The notes under the pieces were generated by a model. It worked only from the letters and a program-made list of their open reading frames with translations, was not told the origin of the DNA and ran no database searches. A stretch of DNA of 64,000 nucleotides from Synechococcus sp. 8F6 (GTDB lineage: Bacteria; Cyanobacteriota; Cyanobacteriia; PCC-6307; Cyanobiaceae). Numbering within the stretch: position 1 is the first letter of the stretch; each line of letters begins with the position of its first letter. Positions 37,701 through 46,334 of this stretch are shown here, piece after piece. Position numbers and translations under genes: made by a program. The stretch lies in assembly GCF_002252665.1 (NCBI RefSeq), contig NZ_NQKZ01000009.1, positions 55,392-119,391 of the forward strand, in the 5' to 3' direction.

Positions 37701-38246
37701 GCATGCCCCACTGCATTGCATCGATTCCTAAGGGAAGAGCAGATCTCAGGAAACACCCTTGCAGTTGTGGCGAGTCCCAACTATCCGGTGGATTGGCTTG
37801 CCGACCACGCCAGCGATCCGGATCCAGATCTGAGAGCCATGGTGTCACGTCATCCCCATTGCCCCCTGCCGCTGCTGATCCAGTTGCTCGCTGACACTGC
37901 AAAGACTTCCAACTACGGCCTCTTCAACAACCGCACCGTGGCGGAGGTGGCCGCCGCAAGCCCCGCACTGTCCGCTGAGATCGATCCCAACAGCTACGAG
38001 ACGGCTGCCCTGACCCTGCTTCGCTCCACAAAACCCTCCTCCCGCGCCAGGCGATTGGCCCTGCGCAGCCCCTACTGCCCGCTGCCGTTGCTCCGCCGCT
38101 GTGCCACAAGCCTCGACTGGCGTGAACGCCACGCCGTGGCTTCACACCCTGCCACTCCGCCCCGTCAGCTCAAGGTCCTCTTACAAGATGCCAATCAGCA
38201 TGTCGTGCAGGTAGCAATCAAGCGTTGTAGTGAGACAACGTCATGA
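34731..38246 (+). CDS. Large leucine-rich-repeat-variant (LRV) protein
   Basis: 1171 residues with many LRV-type helical repeats, most clearly near the middle and C-terminus: NPMTPLPVLRQLMH, HPRTPVPVLEGLAKDPNIHV, RASVASNPACPTALHRFL, SRHPHCPLPLLIQLL, SPYCPLPLLRRCA, ASHPATPPRQLKVLLQDANQ. LRV repeats form right-handed superhelices that bind proteins or nucleic acids. The N-terminal ~250 residues are less repetitive. It starts 51 bases after ligA on the same strand and precedes a MoxR-vWA pair; large repeat proteins next to MoxR/vWA genes often act as scaffolds. The exact role is unknown. Confidence 0.78.
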   Translation: MVRDQLTRWRKAIETLDLVAEGSRRQLNQLYTEIVTQLRQEFQTATFSAAAPSLDLKRAVEASDPDTKTKRLWELTTHHPCEVANNPIWTLLLLGGKSLIGKREHIDEGHLFPFAQVEGFWQEVHQRHGEDNYSKLLLSYTALLPIEKHPFRTHSLIRALYEAGDVISVSDLKSLQWQTNDLDELQPIQESLNSLQDHELLLPEALKTPLIDDLLLALAPIFSEGEELISLAFNGCRLRGGLFFDASPLADQLLSLSKTRLVERGIRINHDTLMPAEVYKRLARHRNSGPQAEVASCIHTPAEVLEELSHLTSKEIIYPLASNPMTPLPVLRQLMHWSGWGAKTVERYVQNNPAYVGGEVWQLMEMGRLQLQTDQRKKDVLLACLDLLAIEPDPLDSLRILLNAALWASWRLKPSTLRLRMIQKGWASDELMQTAAWSWHWQERLAVASSPLAPAAALAKLQGDGLPFIRHAALQPRRSAEVAAEAASPSGWMGQLAALAAADPVACVRHPRFAEWLEQQPELVDTLLCKQHRTIQAAGDLPGEYFCWCLSQLSEREQLRLLMHRQVPKQALDQLVRHDAEHDKLISRLPERKQGELADLVATSAASHLQQSNPALLRCSLAVLEKADREELMPHEIAFFVMGFYNPADVSMLHTIDLLTLLLHPGASQDWRRNLGQELDNRKDEWHKVVDWHALAYALDKAIHIYNFFIGGQDHALNRLKITGHFLGLEDISEALRAWLITQIADLATQVLIDGGRHEWLKTLVDFWPAVLSPKETKKLIASRNASKRLLAACFGDLNESQMEALASDPREEIRFALALLRPCQASVLEKLSADVNALVSRAALQNRCCPLAKLSSAQGRSPLRNPNLPEEAARNLLKGPAGKQILKHAAEILCWTPSLMQEVIDSMRSDELSSFCLEMEYGLGLAPFGERPYAPELLSWMAQIPADSISNRNAFRQLAAAHPRTPVPVLEGLAKDPNIHVRASVASNPACPTALHRFLREEQISGNTLAVVASPNYPVDWLADHASDPDPDLRAMVSRHPHCPLPLLIQLLADTAKTSNYGLFNNRTVAEVAAASPALSAEIDPNSYETAALTLLRSTKPSSRARRLALRSPYCPLPLLRRCATSLDWRERHAVASHPATPPRQLKVLLQDANQHVVQVAIKRCSETTS

Positions 38247-38350
38247 ATGGCTTTAACAGGGTCCGAGCAGGCTGTGCCAGGACATGTTTTTACCAGGTCC
38301 ATGAGGAGCTGAGCATCACTGACACCTGCATTGTCATTGTCGCGTAACCC

Positions 38351-39379
38351 ATGACTCTCAAACCCTCCCAGTTGATCCGTTACCTTGATCATCTTGTGAA
38401 CAGCAACATCACGATCAGCACGATGATCTGGGGGCCGCCAGGCATCGGAAAATCCAGCATCGTGGCTCAGGTGGCACAAGCCGCAGGGCAGCAGTTCATC
38501 GATGTGCGCCTCAGCCAGCTGGCACCAACAGACCTAAGAGGCTTACCTGTGGCCGTGCCGCCGGTGGATGGCGAAAGCCTCGGCACCTCCACCTGGTTTC
38601 CGCCGGAGTTTTTGCCGCGCTCAGGGCAAGGAATCCTGTTTCTCGATGAGCTCAACATGGCCCCACCGGCAATGCAAGGGGTGGCCCAACAGCTGATCCT
38701 GGATCGTCAGGTAGGCAGTTACCGGGTGCCGGAGGGCTGGTTCATCTGGGCGGCGGGCAATCGCAAAGAGGATCGCGCCTCGGTGTTTGAGATGCCCTCC
38801 CCTCTGGCTAATCGCTTCCTGCACCTCAGCGTTGGTGTTGATTTCAACAGCTTCAAGGCCTATGCGCTGGAGCGACGCCTGCATGAACAGGTACTTGCCT
38901 TCCTGGCTTTCCGGCCCACCCTGCTTCACAAACTCAACCCCAAGGAACCGGCCTGGCCATCGCCGCGTAGCTGGGAGATGGCCAGCTGTCTGCATCAGGC
39001 CGGCTTGGCGGTGGACCCAGCCGTCGGTGAGGCGGCGGCCTCGGAGTTCAGGGCCTATCTCAAGGTGTACGGGAAATTACCCGATCTCGACAAGATCCTT
39101 GCGGGCAAGGGATCACGCCTCAGATTTCCTGATGAACCGTCCGGGCGCTGGGCCACAACAATTGGCCTGACGATGCGGGCGATGACTGCTGTGCAGGGCC
39201 TTGCGGCATTCCAGTGGCTCGTAGCCAATGCGACAGCTGAATGGGTTCAGCTGTTCGCCAGTGACTTGGTCGCACAGATGCGCCGTAGCAATCAGCTCGG
39301 TGTACTGGCCAAAATGGTGGCTCATGAGCCTGATCTGCAGGCCTTCCTGAAGGAATACCGCGAGCTTCTCAGCCTGTGA
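38351..39379 (+). CDS. MoxR-type AAA+ ATPase
   Basis: 342 residues. Walker A GPPGIGKS near 29-36, Walker B LFLDELNMAPPA near 96-107, sensor region WAAGNRKEDRASVFEMPSPL and an arginine-finger context. MoxR ATPases act with vWA partners as chaperone-like complexes. The stop overlaps the GTG start of the vWA partner. The 104 bases upstream separate it from the LRV gene; no TTCGC element is present there, so it may be read through from the upstream genes. Confidence 0.88.
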   Translation: MTLKPSQLIRYLDHLVNSNITISTMIWGPPGIGKSSIVAQVAQAAGQQFIDVRLSQLAPTDLRGLPVAVPPVDGESLGTSTWFPPEFLPRSGQGILFLDELNMAPPAMQGVAQQLILDRQVGSYRVPEGWFIWAAGNRKEDRASVFEMPSPLANRFLHLSVGVDFNSFKAYALERRLHEQVLAFLAFRPTLLHKLNPKEPAWPSPRSWEMASCLHQAGLAVDPAVGEAAASEFRAYLKVYGKLPDLDKILAGKGSRLRFPDEPSGRWATTIGLTMRAMTAVQGLAAFQWLVANATAEWVQLFASDLVAQMRRSNQLGVLAKMVAHEPDLQAFLKEYRELLSL

Positions 39380-40647
39380 CTGCCGCCGCCTACAGCTCGT
39401 CCGGCCCTGAGCTGGAGAGTCTGATCAGCGCCACGCGACTGCGACTGAGAATGCATGCACCTTTCTTCGCGGCCTTGGCAATGTTTGCTGAGGTGCGCTT
39501 CAGTGAGTTGGTGCCTCTAGCAGCTACTGATGGCCGCACGCTGTGGTTCCATCCTCAGACCTACGCGGCATTGCCTGCCAAGCAACGCGATGCGGTATTT
39601 CTGCATGAGCTTCTGCATGCGGCGTTGCTGCATCCTCTGCGGCGTGGCGTCCGTGAGCAGGAGCTCTTCAACATCGCTGCAGACCTAGTCGTCAATGGCA
39701 TGGTTGCTGCGGAGAAATCGCTTCAGCTTCCTGCTCATGCCATCCGTGATCAAAGCCTGGAGCATCACAGTGTGGAGGAAATTTATGAGTTGCTCCAGAA
39801 GCGCCGCAAGCAGCTGCGGCCGCAGCTGCCGCTGGCTGATCTACTGACTGCTCCGCTTGATTCGACCCAGACTTCTGGAGGCACTACAACACCAAATACG
39901 CAGAGCGAGCGTGAGACGAATGGCAATACGGAGAAGGACGAATCAGCGGACACTCTCAACCGCAACCATGTCTCTACGCCCGAAATCCATTCATGGTTGG
40001 AACCGGCGGATCGGCAAGAACTGGAGGCTCACTGGAAGCAAGCGATCCAGCAGGCGAAGGTGCTGGCCCGTAATCAGAGCAAGGGTGATCTTCCCAGTGG
40101 CCTGAGCCGCCATCTCGATGAGATAGCCGATCCGCAGCTGGACTGGCGTAGTCAGTTATGGCGCTATCTGGTGCACACCCCCAACGACTACACGGGCTTT
40201 GACCGGCGCTTCATTCATCAGGGGCTTTATCTCGACCACCTTGAAGGCGAGAGCGTGGAGGTGTTCTGCTGTATAGACACCAGCGGATCGGTTGGCCAGG
40301 AGGAGCTCAGCCTTTTTCTGGCTGAATTAAGGGGCATCCTGTCGGCATACCCCATGTTGCGCTGTTGGTTGTGGTACGCGGATGCCTGCTGCTATGGCCC
40401 CTATGAGCTAATAGAGGATAGTGATCTGCCGGCTCCGGAAGGCGGGGGTGGCACTGATTTCAGGCCATTTTCTAAACAAGTTGAGAAAGCCTGGAGTCGC
40501 GAAAAGCAGGCGGTCTGCGTTTACCTCACGGATGGCTACGGTGATTTTCCTAGGCAGGAGTCGGAGCTACCGATGCTCTGGGTGGTAGTCCCTGGGGGCC
40601 TGGAGAGCAATAAGTTCCCCTGGGGCGAGGTTGTGCGGCTTAGGTGA
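39376..40647 (+). CDS. vWA protein with N-terminal metallopeptidase-like domain (MoxR partner)
   Basis: 423 residues. The N-terminal domain has a zincin signature (FLHELLHAALLHPLRRG near 74-90), as in the DUF2201 family. A variable Thr/Asn-rich linker follows near 170-200. The C-terminal vWA-like domain has CCIDTSGSVGQEELS near 297-311 and YLTDGYGDFP. Its GTG start overlaps the MoxR stop. Such MoxR/vWA pairs remodel protein complexes; whether the HExxH site is catalytic is unknown. Confidence 0.85.
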   Translation: MTAAAYSSSGPELESLISATRLRLRMHAPFFAALAMFAEVRFSELVPLAATDGRTLWFHPQTYAALPAKQRDAVFLHELLHAALLHPLRRGVREQELFNIAADLVVNGMVAAEKSLQLPAHAIRDQSLEHHSVEEIYELLQKRRKQLRPQLPLADLLTAPLDSTQTSGGTTTPNTQSERETNGNTEKDESADTLNRNHVSTPEIHSWLEPADRQELEAHWKQAIQQAKVLARNQSKGDLPSGLSRHLDEIADPQLDWRSQLWRYLVHTPNDYTGFDRRFIHQGLYLDHLEGESVEVFCCIDTSGSVGQEELSLFLAELRGILSAYPMLRCWLWYADACCYGPYELIEDSDLPAPEGGGGTDFRPFSKQVEKAWSREKQAVCVYLTDGYGDFPRQESELPMLWVVVPGGLESNKFPWGEVVRLR

Positions 40648-41032
40648 CTTGGTCGTTGACTATAGACATCCGAATTTTGACACTACCGCGAAGAGCTTTA
40701 ATTTAGATTTAAACTGTCAATAAGTTGTTGCGCTTGGCCGAGCCTGTAATCATTTTAGATGACCATCTTAAAAGTGATTAGGGCAGGCGGGAAGGCGCTC
40801 CTCGATACTCTCATGCTCGATTAAGTTCATTAACCCGGGAAACCAGATTATCGATGCTCACCTCAGTCCAGCTGCTAGACAATGCAGCAAGTCGTTTGCC
40901 CGTAGCCATTGACGACGCTGCTTGAGTGACTGCTACGCGAATCATCAGGATCAATCCAATACTTGAACGAGCCTAGATCACCGACAAGTTAGCCTGGCAT
41001 ACCCAAATCATGATGTGTTCTCTTGCTTCTTG
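40648..41032. other. 385-bp AT-richer stretch without a supported gene
   Basis: It lies between two convergent genes. I see no supported reading frame, RNA, repeat or convincing terminator. Composition is more AT-rich than the surroundings, like the minus-strand gene that follows, which suggests a foreign segment. Confidence 0.5.
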
Positions 41033-42127
41033 CTAGGAATTCAGCTCGGCATGGAATAATTTAAAGTAGGGCAGCAGTTGGCTCAGCCCCTTTGGGCATT
41101 CACTTGATCCTCGTCGAACCTCAAGCTTAAATAGCGGGGCCGCATCTTCAGGGTACTCAGGAAGTTCTAGACTTTCATCTAGCTCTTCCTGCTCATCCGG
41201 ATTGCTTGATGGATCCCAGTCGCACCCACACCCAACAGCGATATAAGCGCATTCGGAATGGTCCACCTGCAACTTGCCTTCGCTATAGCTGCTATAGATC
41301 ATATCTGTGCTAACCCATGTCACTGTTGCATTCTCCTCTAGGAGATTGCGAGAAGCCCATTCGGGATATCCACTGTCTGGCCCGATAGCCTCATCACCAG
41401 AGGCTGCTAATCCCAACTTCTCGGCTTGACTTTTGCTTAAGCAATTGAGCCAGGAGAAACCGCCAGGCTCGTCATCATCATCTTCATTGTATTGCTCGCC
41501 AAACTCATCGGAGAGGCCGTCCCATCTTTGCTCGTGATAGCTGTCATGAAACGTTGGCCCATTTACAGGTAGTCCACCAATGCTGACAAGTTTATAGGAT
41601 GATGTGCCGATGAACTCACCACTATCCGTTGGGTATCCCTGAGGCCCGCCCTTGGCAGACTCTTGGTCCAGAAGAGAGAAAATGTCCTCAAGAAATTCTG
41701 GATAAGATCCCCCTTTCGCTGACTTCCATTCATCTGCAGATGCTGATCTCACATATTCTGACCAGAAGTCTGTGTAGTGGGTCATCTCAGTTGATGCGCT
41801 GAAGCCCAAGGTGATCACTTTGCCGTCGAGCTTGACCTCAATTTCGTGACGTACATTCTCCCGAACATGCGCCTGCGCACCAGTCCACGATGTATCACTC
41901 GCAAAGCTGTCGTCAATGCACCAAATCGTTGCCAATGCTTGTGCGCTAGAGGCTTTAGTAGGTCTTCCCGTTTCTGCAAAGTAGATGGCCCTTGCAAGTG
42001 GGCACAAAAACTTTAAATCTGGGTCTTCTAGCTCCAGCAACCCAACAAGCTCGTTCTTCGATGCCCCTGCGGGATCCTTGAGAATGGCTTTGTTGATCGA
42101 AGCAATGTCTGCCTTTCTGTTGGGCAC
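41033..42127 (-). CDS. Hypothetical acidic protein, 364 aa, in AT-richer segment
   Basis: Unrecognised. N-terminus ADIASINKAILKDPAGASKN, a middle with HYTDFWSEYVRSASADEWKS, and a very acidic C-terminal half (GEQYNEDDDDEPGGFSWLN, DPSSNPDEQEELDESLELPE). Base composition and style are close to the cassette genes at 55.8-57.8 kb, although I found no attC site next to it. It interrupts the plus-strand DNA-processing run and is divergent from the SbcD-like gene. Probably an independently acquired gene. Confidence 0.65.
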   Translation of the reverse strand: MPNRKADIASINKAILKDPAGASKNELVGLLELEDPDLKFLCPLARAIYFAETGRPTKASSAQALATIWCIDDSFASDTSWTGAQAHVRENVRHEIEVKLDGKVITLGFSASTEMTHYTDFWSEYVRSASADEWKSAKGGSYPEFLEDIFSLLDQESAKGGPQGYPTDSGEFIGTSSYKLVSIGGLPVNGPTFHDSYHEQRWDGLSDEFGEQYNEDDDDEPGGFSWLNCLSKSQAEKLGLAASGDEAIGPDSGYPEWASRNLLEENATVTWVSTDMIYSSYSEGKLQVDHSECAYIAVGCGCDWDPSSNPDEQEELDESLELPEYPEDAAPLFKLEVRRGSSECPKGLSQLLPYFKLFHAELNS

Positions 42128-42236
42128 AAGTCTTGAGTAGGAACACTTCTCTCAATAATGCCGTATTGCCTTGAGCAAGTAGCCAATCACCTTGTGGCAA
42201 CCCTATGCAAAGTCCGCATAATTCAAGGATCGGGGC

Positions 42237-42250
42237 GTCGTTCGCATGAG
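42237..42250 (+). promoter_or_regulatory. TTCGC leader element before the SbcD/SbcC-like operon
   Basis: GTCGTTCGCATGAG, 72 nt before the ATG at 42309. A CATAAT hexamer lies about 20 bases further upstream and could be a -10 box, which would place the element early in the transcribed leader. Confidence 0.6.
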
Positions 42251-42308
42251 CGCCTGTTCTGATGGTGGATTCTGATGTGACAGTGGTCGTAACAGTTCGC
42301 CGATCCCC

Positions 42309-43493
42309 ATGCGCTTCCTCCACACCGCCGACTGGCAGCTGGGCAAGCCCTATGCCCGCGTCACAGACCCCGATAAACGTGCCCAGCTGCGCCGTGAACG
42401 GCTCAGTGCCATCGGCCGGCTTGGTGTGGTGGCGCAGCAACAGGGTGCCGCCTTTATTGCCGTCGCCGGGGATTTGTTTGATACCCATCAGCCAACCAAG
42501 GCAGACGTCTCCGCTGCCTGCAGCGCTATTGGTGCGGTGGGGCTGCCTGTGCTGGTCATCCCGGGCAACCACGACCACGGCGGGGCCGGCAGCTGTTGGC
42601 AGGAGAGCTACTTCCTTAAGGAAGTGCAGCAATTGGCCCCCAACCTCACAGTGTTCCTCGAGCGCCAGCCGTTCGAGCTCGCCCGCCTTGGCCTTCCTGG
42701 GGGCGTGGTGTTGCCCTGTCCGCTGCTGCGCAAAGCCGAGCCGGTGGATCCCACCGCCTGGCTGCGCCAGCTCGACTTCTCGCCCTGGAGCGACCAGCCC
42801 AGGATCGTTCTGGCCCATGGATCAGTGCATGGCTTTGGCGGTGAGGACACCGGCGACACGGACGACGAAAACCCACCGGTCCCTACCAACCGGATTGACC
42901 TCTCGGCGCTGCCGCCAGGCGAGATCGACTACGTCGCCCTTGGCGACTGGCATGGCCTCAAGCAGGTCAGCAGCCGGGCCTGGTACTCCGGCTGCCATGA
43001 GATGGACCGCTTCCCGCGGGCGACCGATTACCGCTCTGGCCAGGTGCTGGTGGTCGACGCAAACCGCGGTCTGCAGCCTGAAGTGTTCGACATCCGCACC
43101 GGTGCGATTGGCTGGCATCAGCTCCAGCACCGCTTCAACAGCGACGCTGACCTGGATCGCCTTGAGCAGATCCTCCGCGATCTGATCGGTCCCCGCAGTC
43201 AGGAGGATCTGCTGCTTCTTGAGCTGGACGGCAGCCTCAGCCTCGCCGCTGCGTCACGCCTGCAGGATCTGCTGCAGCGCTTCGAGGCCCGGCTGCTGCG
43301 CCTCAAGCTGCGCGATCGCACCAGCGTCGCCCCGGATGGTGCTGAACTGCGCCTCCTCACCGAGCGAGCCGGTGATCCGCTGGTAGCTCGTGTGGCCCAG
43401 CGGCTGCAGCAGCAGCTGGAGCTGGGAGAAGAGGAAGGCGAGCTGGCCCGGATGGCCCTGCGAGAACTGCACCGCGCCTGTGTCAGCAACTGA
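42309..43493 (+). CDS. SbcD/Mre11-like metallophosphoesterase
   Basis: 394 residues. Calcineurin-like phosphoesterase motifs: FLHTADWQLG at 3-12 (Asp; the usual second His of DxH is Gln), AVAGDLFDTHQPT near 50, IPGNHDHGG near 88 and VALGDWHG near 215. SbcD-type nucleases pair with an SbcC-like ATPase to process DNA ends and hairpins, and the ATPase gene follows after 54 bases. The DWQ change at the first metal site is worth checking. The ATG start fits the motif position. Confidence 0.85.
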   Translation: MRFLHTADWQLGKPYARVTDPDKRAQLRRERLSAIGRLGVVAQQQGAAFIAVAGDLFDTHQPTKADVSAACSAIGAVGLPVLVIPGNHDHGGAGSCWQESYFLKEVQQLAPNLTVFLERQPFELARLGLPGGVVLPCPLLRKAEPVDPTAWLRQLDFSPWSDQPRIVLAHGSVHGFGGEDTGDTDDENPPVPTNRIDLSALPPGEIDYVALGDWHGLKQVSSRAWYSGCHEMDRFPRATDYRSGQVLVVDANRGLQPEVFDIRTGAIGWHQLQHRFNSDADLDRLEQILRDLIGPRSQEDLLLLELDGSLSLAAASRLQDLLQRFEARLLRLKLRDRTSVAPDGAELRLLTERAGDPLVARVAQRLQQQLELGEEEGELARMALRELHRACVSN

Positions 43494-43547
43494 GCGAACC
43501 CCAAAACCAACGCACCTCCTGATTCCACGACCCCCCAGCTCTCCGCT

Positions 43548-46268
43548 ATGCGCCTCCTCTCTGCTCGCGTTCGTGATTACCGCCGGCATCGCGACCTGCC
43601 CATCAGCTTCGATCCACGCTTCACGGTGATCGCCGGGCCCAATCAATCCGGCAAGAGCACCCTGGCTGAGGCGCTGCACCGGGCCCTGTTCCTGCCGGTG
43701 AAGACCGGCGGCGAACTGCTGAAGGGCATGCAGTCGGATCCGTTTCTGGCTGAACCGGAAGTGGAGATCAGCTTTGAGGCGGCCGGTGAACGCTGGGAGC
43801 TGCGCAAGCGGTTCGCGGGCGCGCGGGGTAGTGCCAGCTTGCGCGACAGCGCTGGCCGCAGCCTGCAGGGGGAAGACGCTGAGGAGCGGCTATCAGAACT
43901 GATCGGCACCGCTGCCGTGGCCCGCAACCGTGGTGCCGCTGATCAGCTCAAGGAGCGCTGGGGCCATCTGTGGGTGTGGCAGGGATCAGCCAGCAGCAAT
44001 CCGCTTGGTCTTAACGCTGCTAGCTATGACCACGATCGCCTGGTGGAACGCCTCCAGGCTGGCGCAGATCTGGGCGTGCAGTCGCCATTGGATTTGGCCG
44101 TGCTGGACGACATCCAGACCCGTTGGGCCACCGTGTACACCCCCGGAGGTGCTAACCGGGCCCCGCAGGTGAAGACGGGCTCCCCTCTGTACAACGCGCG
44201 TAAGGCGGCGATCGACGCCCAGGACGATCTGGAGGCCATCGGTGATCAGATCGACCAACAAGCGGCAGCAGAGCAAGCCTTTCAGGAGGCGGTAGCCCAG
44301 CTGCAGCGCGTGTGCCAGGCGCTGCCGCCTCTCCAGGTGCAGCGCGGGGAACTGGACCAGAAGCTGAAACGCAGCCAGGAGCTGGAGGCGGCGATCGCCG
44401 CGGAGAAGCCTCAGTTGCAGGCGGCCCAGAAGGAACGCGACGACCTCGACAAAGACCGCACGCAGCTGGAGGAGCTCCAAAAGCAAGTGTCCACTCTGGA
44501 GGCCGCCAAGGCCCCGGATCAGGAGGCGCTTGAGGCGCTCAAGCATCGCCTGTCTGAGCTGGAGACTGCCCGCGTACATGCCCAGGAGCAGCTGGAAGTC
44601 CAGCAACAAACTGTGGCCAAGACCATCCGCGAGGCCACGGCGATCGAAACCCTGCAGAAAGGCCTGGGCCAACTGCAGGAACAACAGCGGCTGGAGCAGC
44701 AACTGGCTGCGCTGGCCACCAATCAAGCCCGTTGCGATGAACTCCAGGCAGAAATCGCCCTCCTGCCTGCGCTAACTGCAGCGGATGTGGAGACGCTGCG
44801 CCGGCTTGAGACGGCAAGGCGCGATGCCCGGGTTCGCGCGGAAGCACTCTCAGCCGGCATCGAGGTGATCCGTGCCGGACGCCCTGTGCGGGTGGATGGA
44901 CTTGAGCTGGCCGCAGGAAGCCGTCAGCTGTTGTCGGAGCCGGCGACAGTGCAGGTGGGAGACGATGTGGAGCTGCGGCTCACACCTGGGGATGGCTCCA
45001 ATGCTGCGGAAGCAGCAACCGTGCTCGCAGAAGCGGAGGGCAAGTTCCAGGCAGAACTCCATCGGTGGCAGCTGACGACGGTGGACGAAGCTGCCACGGC
45101 CGAGCGGCGGCGCAGTGATCTACTGGCGGAGCAGCAGCGCCTGATCGAACAACACGGCGGAGCCGATCCGGAAGCCCTGCGCCTCCGGCTGAATGCGTTG
45201 ATTCAGGGAGCGGATGCTCAGGTTGCGCTCGACGCTGCCGATGCAGCTCTGCAAGGGGAAGCCCTTGAGAGCCGTCTGCGTGCCTTGGAGCAGCAGCTGA
45301 GCGAGGCTCGCCAGCAACGCGATGGGGCCACCAAGACGGAACAGCAGCACCAGGCGCTGGTGAAGCAATCCAGTGCTGACCTAGATGCCCAGACCAAGCT
45401 GATTGCAACGGCGGAAGCCGGCCTGCGTGAGCGTGAGAACCAGTCACTGGAAGCGAGCACGCGCATTCATGCCCTGCAGGAGCGACACGGCTCTCTTGAG
45501 GCTCTGACGGTCGCACTCGCTCAGGCCCGCGAACGCTGCAGGGAACTCCAGAGCAAGCTGGAGGGGCTGGAGAGCGAGCTGGCGGAGCTGGGCGCTGAAA
45601 GCCTCAAAGCCAGGGCTGCAGAGCTTGATAAAGAGATCAGCACGCTTGAGAGCCAAGAGCGGGAAGCGACAGAAGCACGCATCCGTGCCGAAAGCCGTCT
45701 GCACGGCGATGGAAAGGTTGATCTCCAAGCTGAGCTCGAGCAGAAGCAGGCCGAGCTGGAGTCACGCCTGGAGGAGCAGGAACGGCTGGAGAAGGAGGCG
45801 GGGATGCTGACGCTGCTGCGGCGTCTGTTGGAGGAGGAGCAGAACGCAATGGCCACGCAATACACCGCACCGCTCACTGAGCGGATCGGCCGTTATCTCG
45901 CCCAGGTGTTCCCCGAGGCCCCGCAGACCAGCCTCAGCTACGACGCTAGAAACGGCTTCCAGGAACTGCAGTGGCGCCGCGGCAACGAAGCGGCCTTTGG
46001 CTTTGATGTGCTCAGTACCGGCGCTCGCGAACAGTTCGCCGCTGCCCTGCGGGTCACCATGGCAGAAGTGCTGGCGGAGGCCTACGACGGCACCTTACCC
46101 GTGCTGTTTGACGACGCCTTCGCTAACTCTGACCCTGAGCGACAGGCGGGTATTTATCAGATGCTGCAACAAGCCGCTGACCAGGGACTGCAGGTGATCC
46201 TGCTTACCTGTGATCCGGAGAGGAGCCAGGGAATTGAGAGGGCAAGCCATATCAACCTTGCCCTGTAA
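43548..46268 (+). CDS. SbcC/Rad50/YhaN-like SMC-type ATPase
   Basis: 906 residues. Walker A GPNQSGKS near 29-36, two long coiled coils (about 190-420 and 500-770) around a globular middle (VRVDGLELAAGSRQLLSEPA, DDVELRLTPGDGSN) instead of a CxxC zinc hook, ABC signature LSTGAREQFAAALR near 820 and Walker B LPVLFDDAFANSDPERQ near 850. The hinge-like middle makes it closer to YhaN than to classical SbcC. Together with the SbcD-like nuclease it should form a DNA-end-processing complex. Confidence 0.87.
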   Translation: MRLLSARVRDYRRHRDLPISFDPRFTVIAGPNQSGKSTLAEALHRALFLPVKTGGELLKGMQSDPFLAEPEVEISFEAAGERWELRKRFAGARGSASLRDSAGRSLQGEDAEERLSELIGTAAVARNRGAADQLKERWGHLWVWQGSASSNPLGLNAASYDHDRLVERLQAGADLGVQSPLDLAVLDDIQTRWATVYTPGGANRAPQVKTGSPLYNARKAAIDAQDDLEAIGDQIDQQAAAEQAFQEAVAQLQRVCQALPPLQVQRGELDQKLKRSQELEAAIAAEKPQLQAAQKERDDLDKDRTQLEELQKQVSTLEAAKAPDQEALEALKHRLSELETARVHAQEQLEVQQQTVAKTIREATAIETLQKGLGQLQEQQRLEQQLAALATNQARCDELQAEIALLPALTAADVETLRRLETARRDARVRAEALSAGIEVIRAGRPVRVDGLELAAGSRQLLSEPATVQVGDDVELRLTPGDGSNAAEAATVLAEAEGKFQAELHRWQLTTVDEAATAERRRSDLLAEQQRLIEQHGGADPEALRLRLNALIQGADAQVALDAADAALQGEALESRLRALEQQLSEARQQRDGATKTEQQHQALVKQSSADLDAQTKLIATAEAGLRERENQSLEASTRIHALQERHGSLEALTVALAQARERCRELQSKLEGLESELAELGAESLKARAAELDKEISTLESQEREATEARIRAESRLHGDGKVDLQAELEQKQAELESRLEEQERLEKEAGMLTLLRRLLEEEQNAMATQYTAPLTERIGRYLAQVFPEAPQTSLSYDARNGFQELQWRRGNEAAFGFDVLSTGAREQFAAALRVTMAEVLAEAYDGTLPVLFDDAFANSDPERQAGIYQMLQQAADQGLQVILLTCDPERSQGIERASHINLAL

Positions 46269-46334
46269 CCGATGGGATTGCCTGCAAAAAAAGGCTAAGT
46301 AGCTACCTAAGCTGTAGGGAAAGTCGACTGTGCA

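Noticed and set aside
40985..41005. GTTAGCC as an integron core next to the orphan gene at 41033
   Set aside because: It does not fit GTTRRRY and no RYYYAAC partner or pairing arms lie within range.
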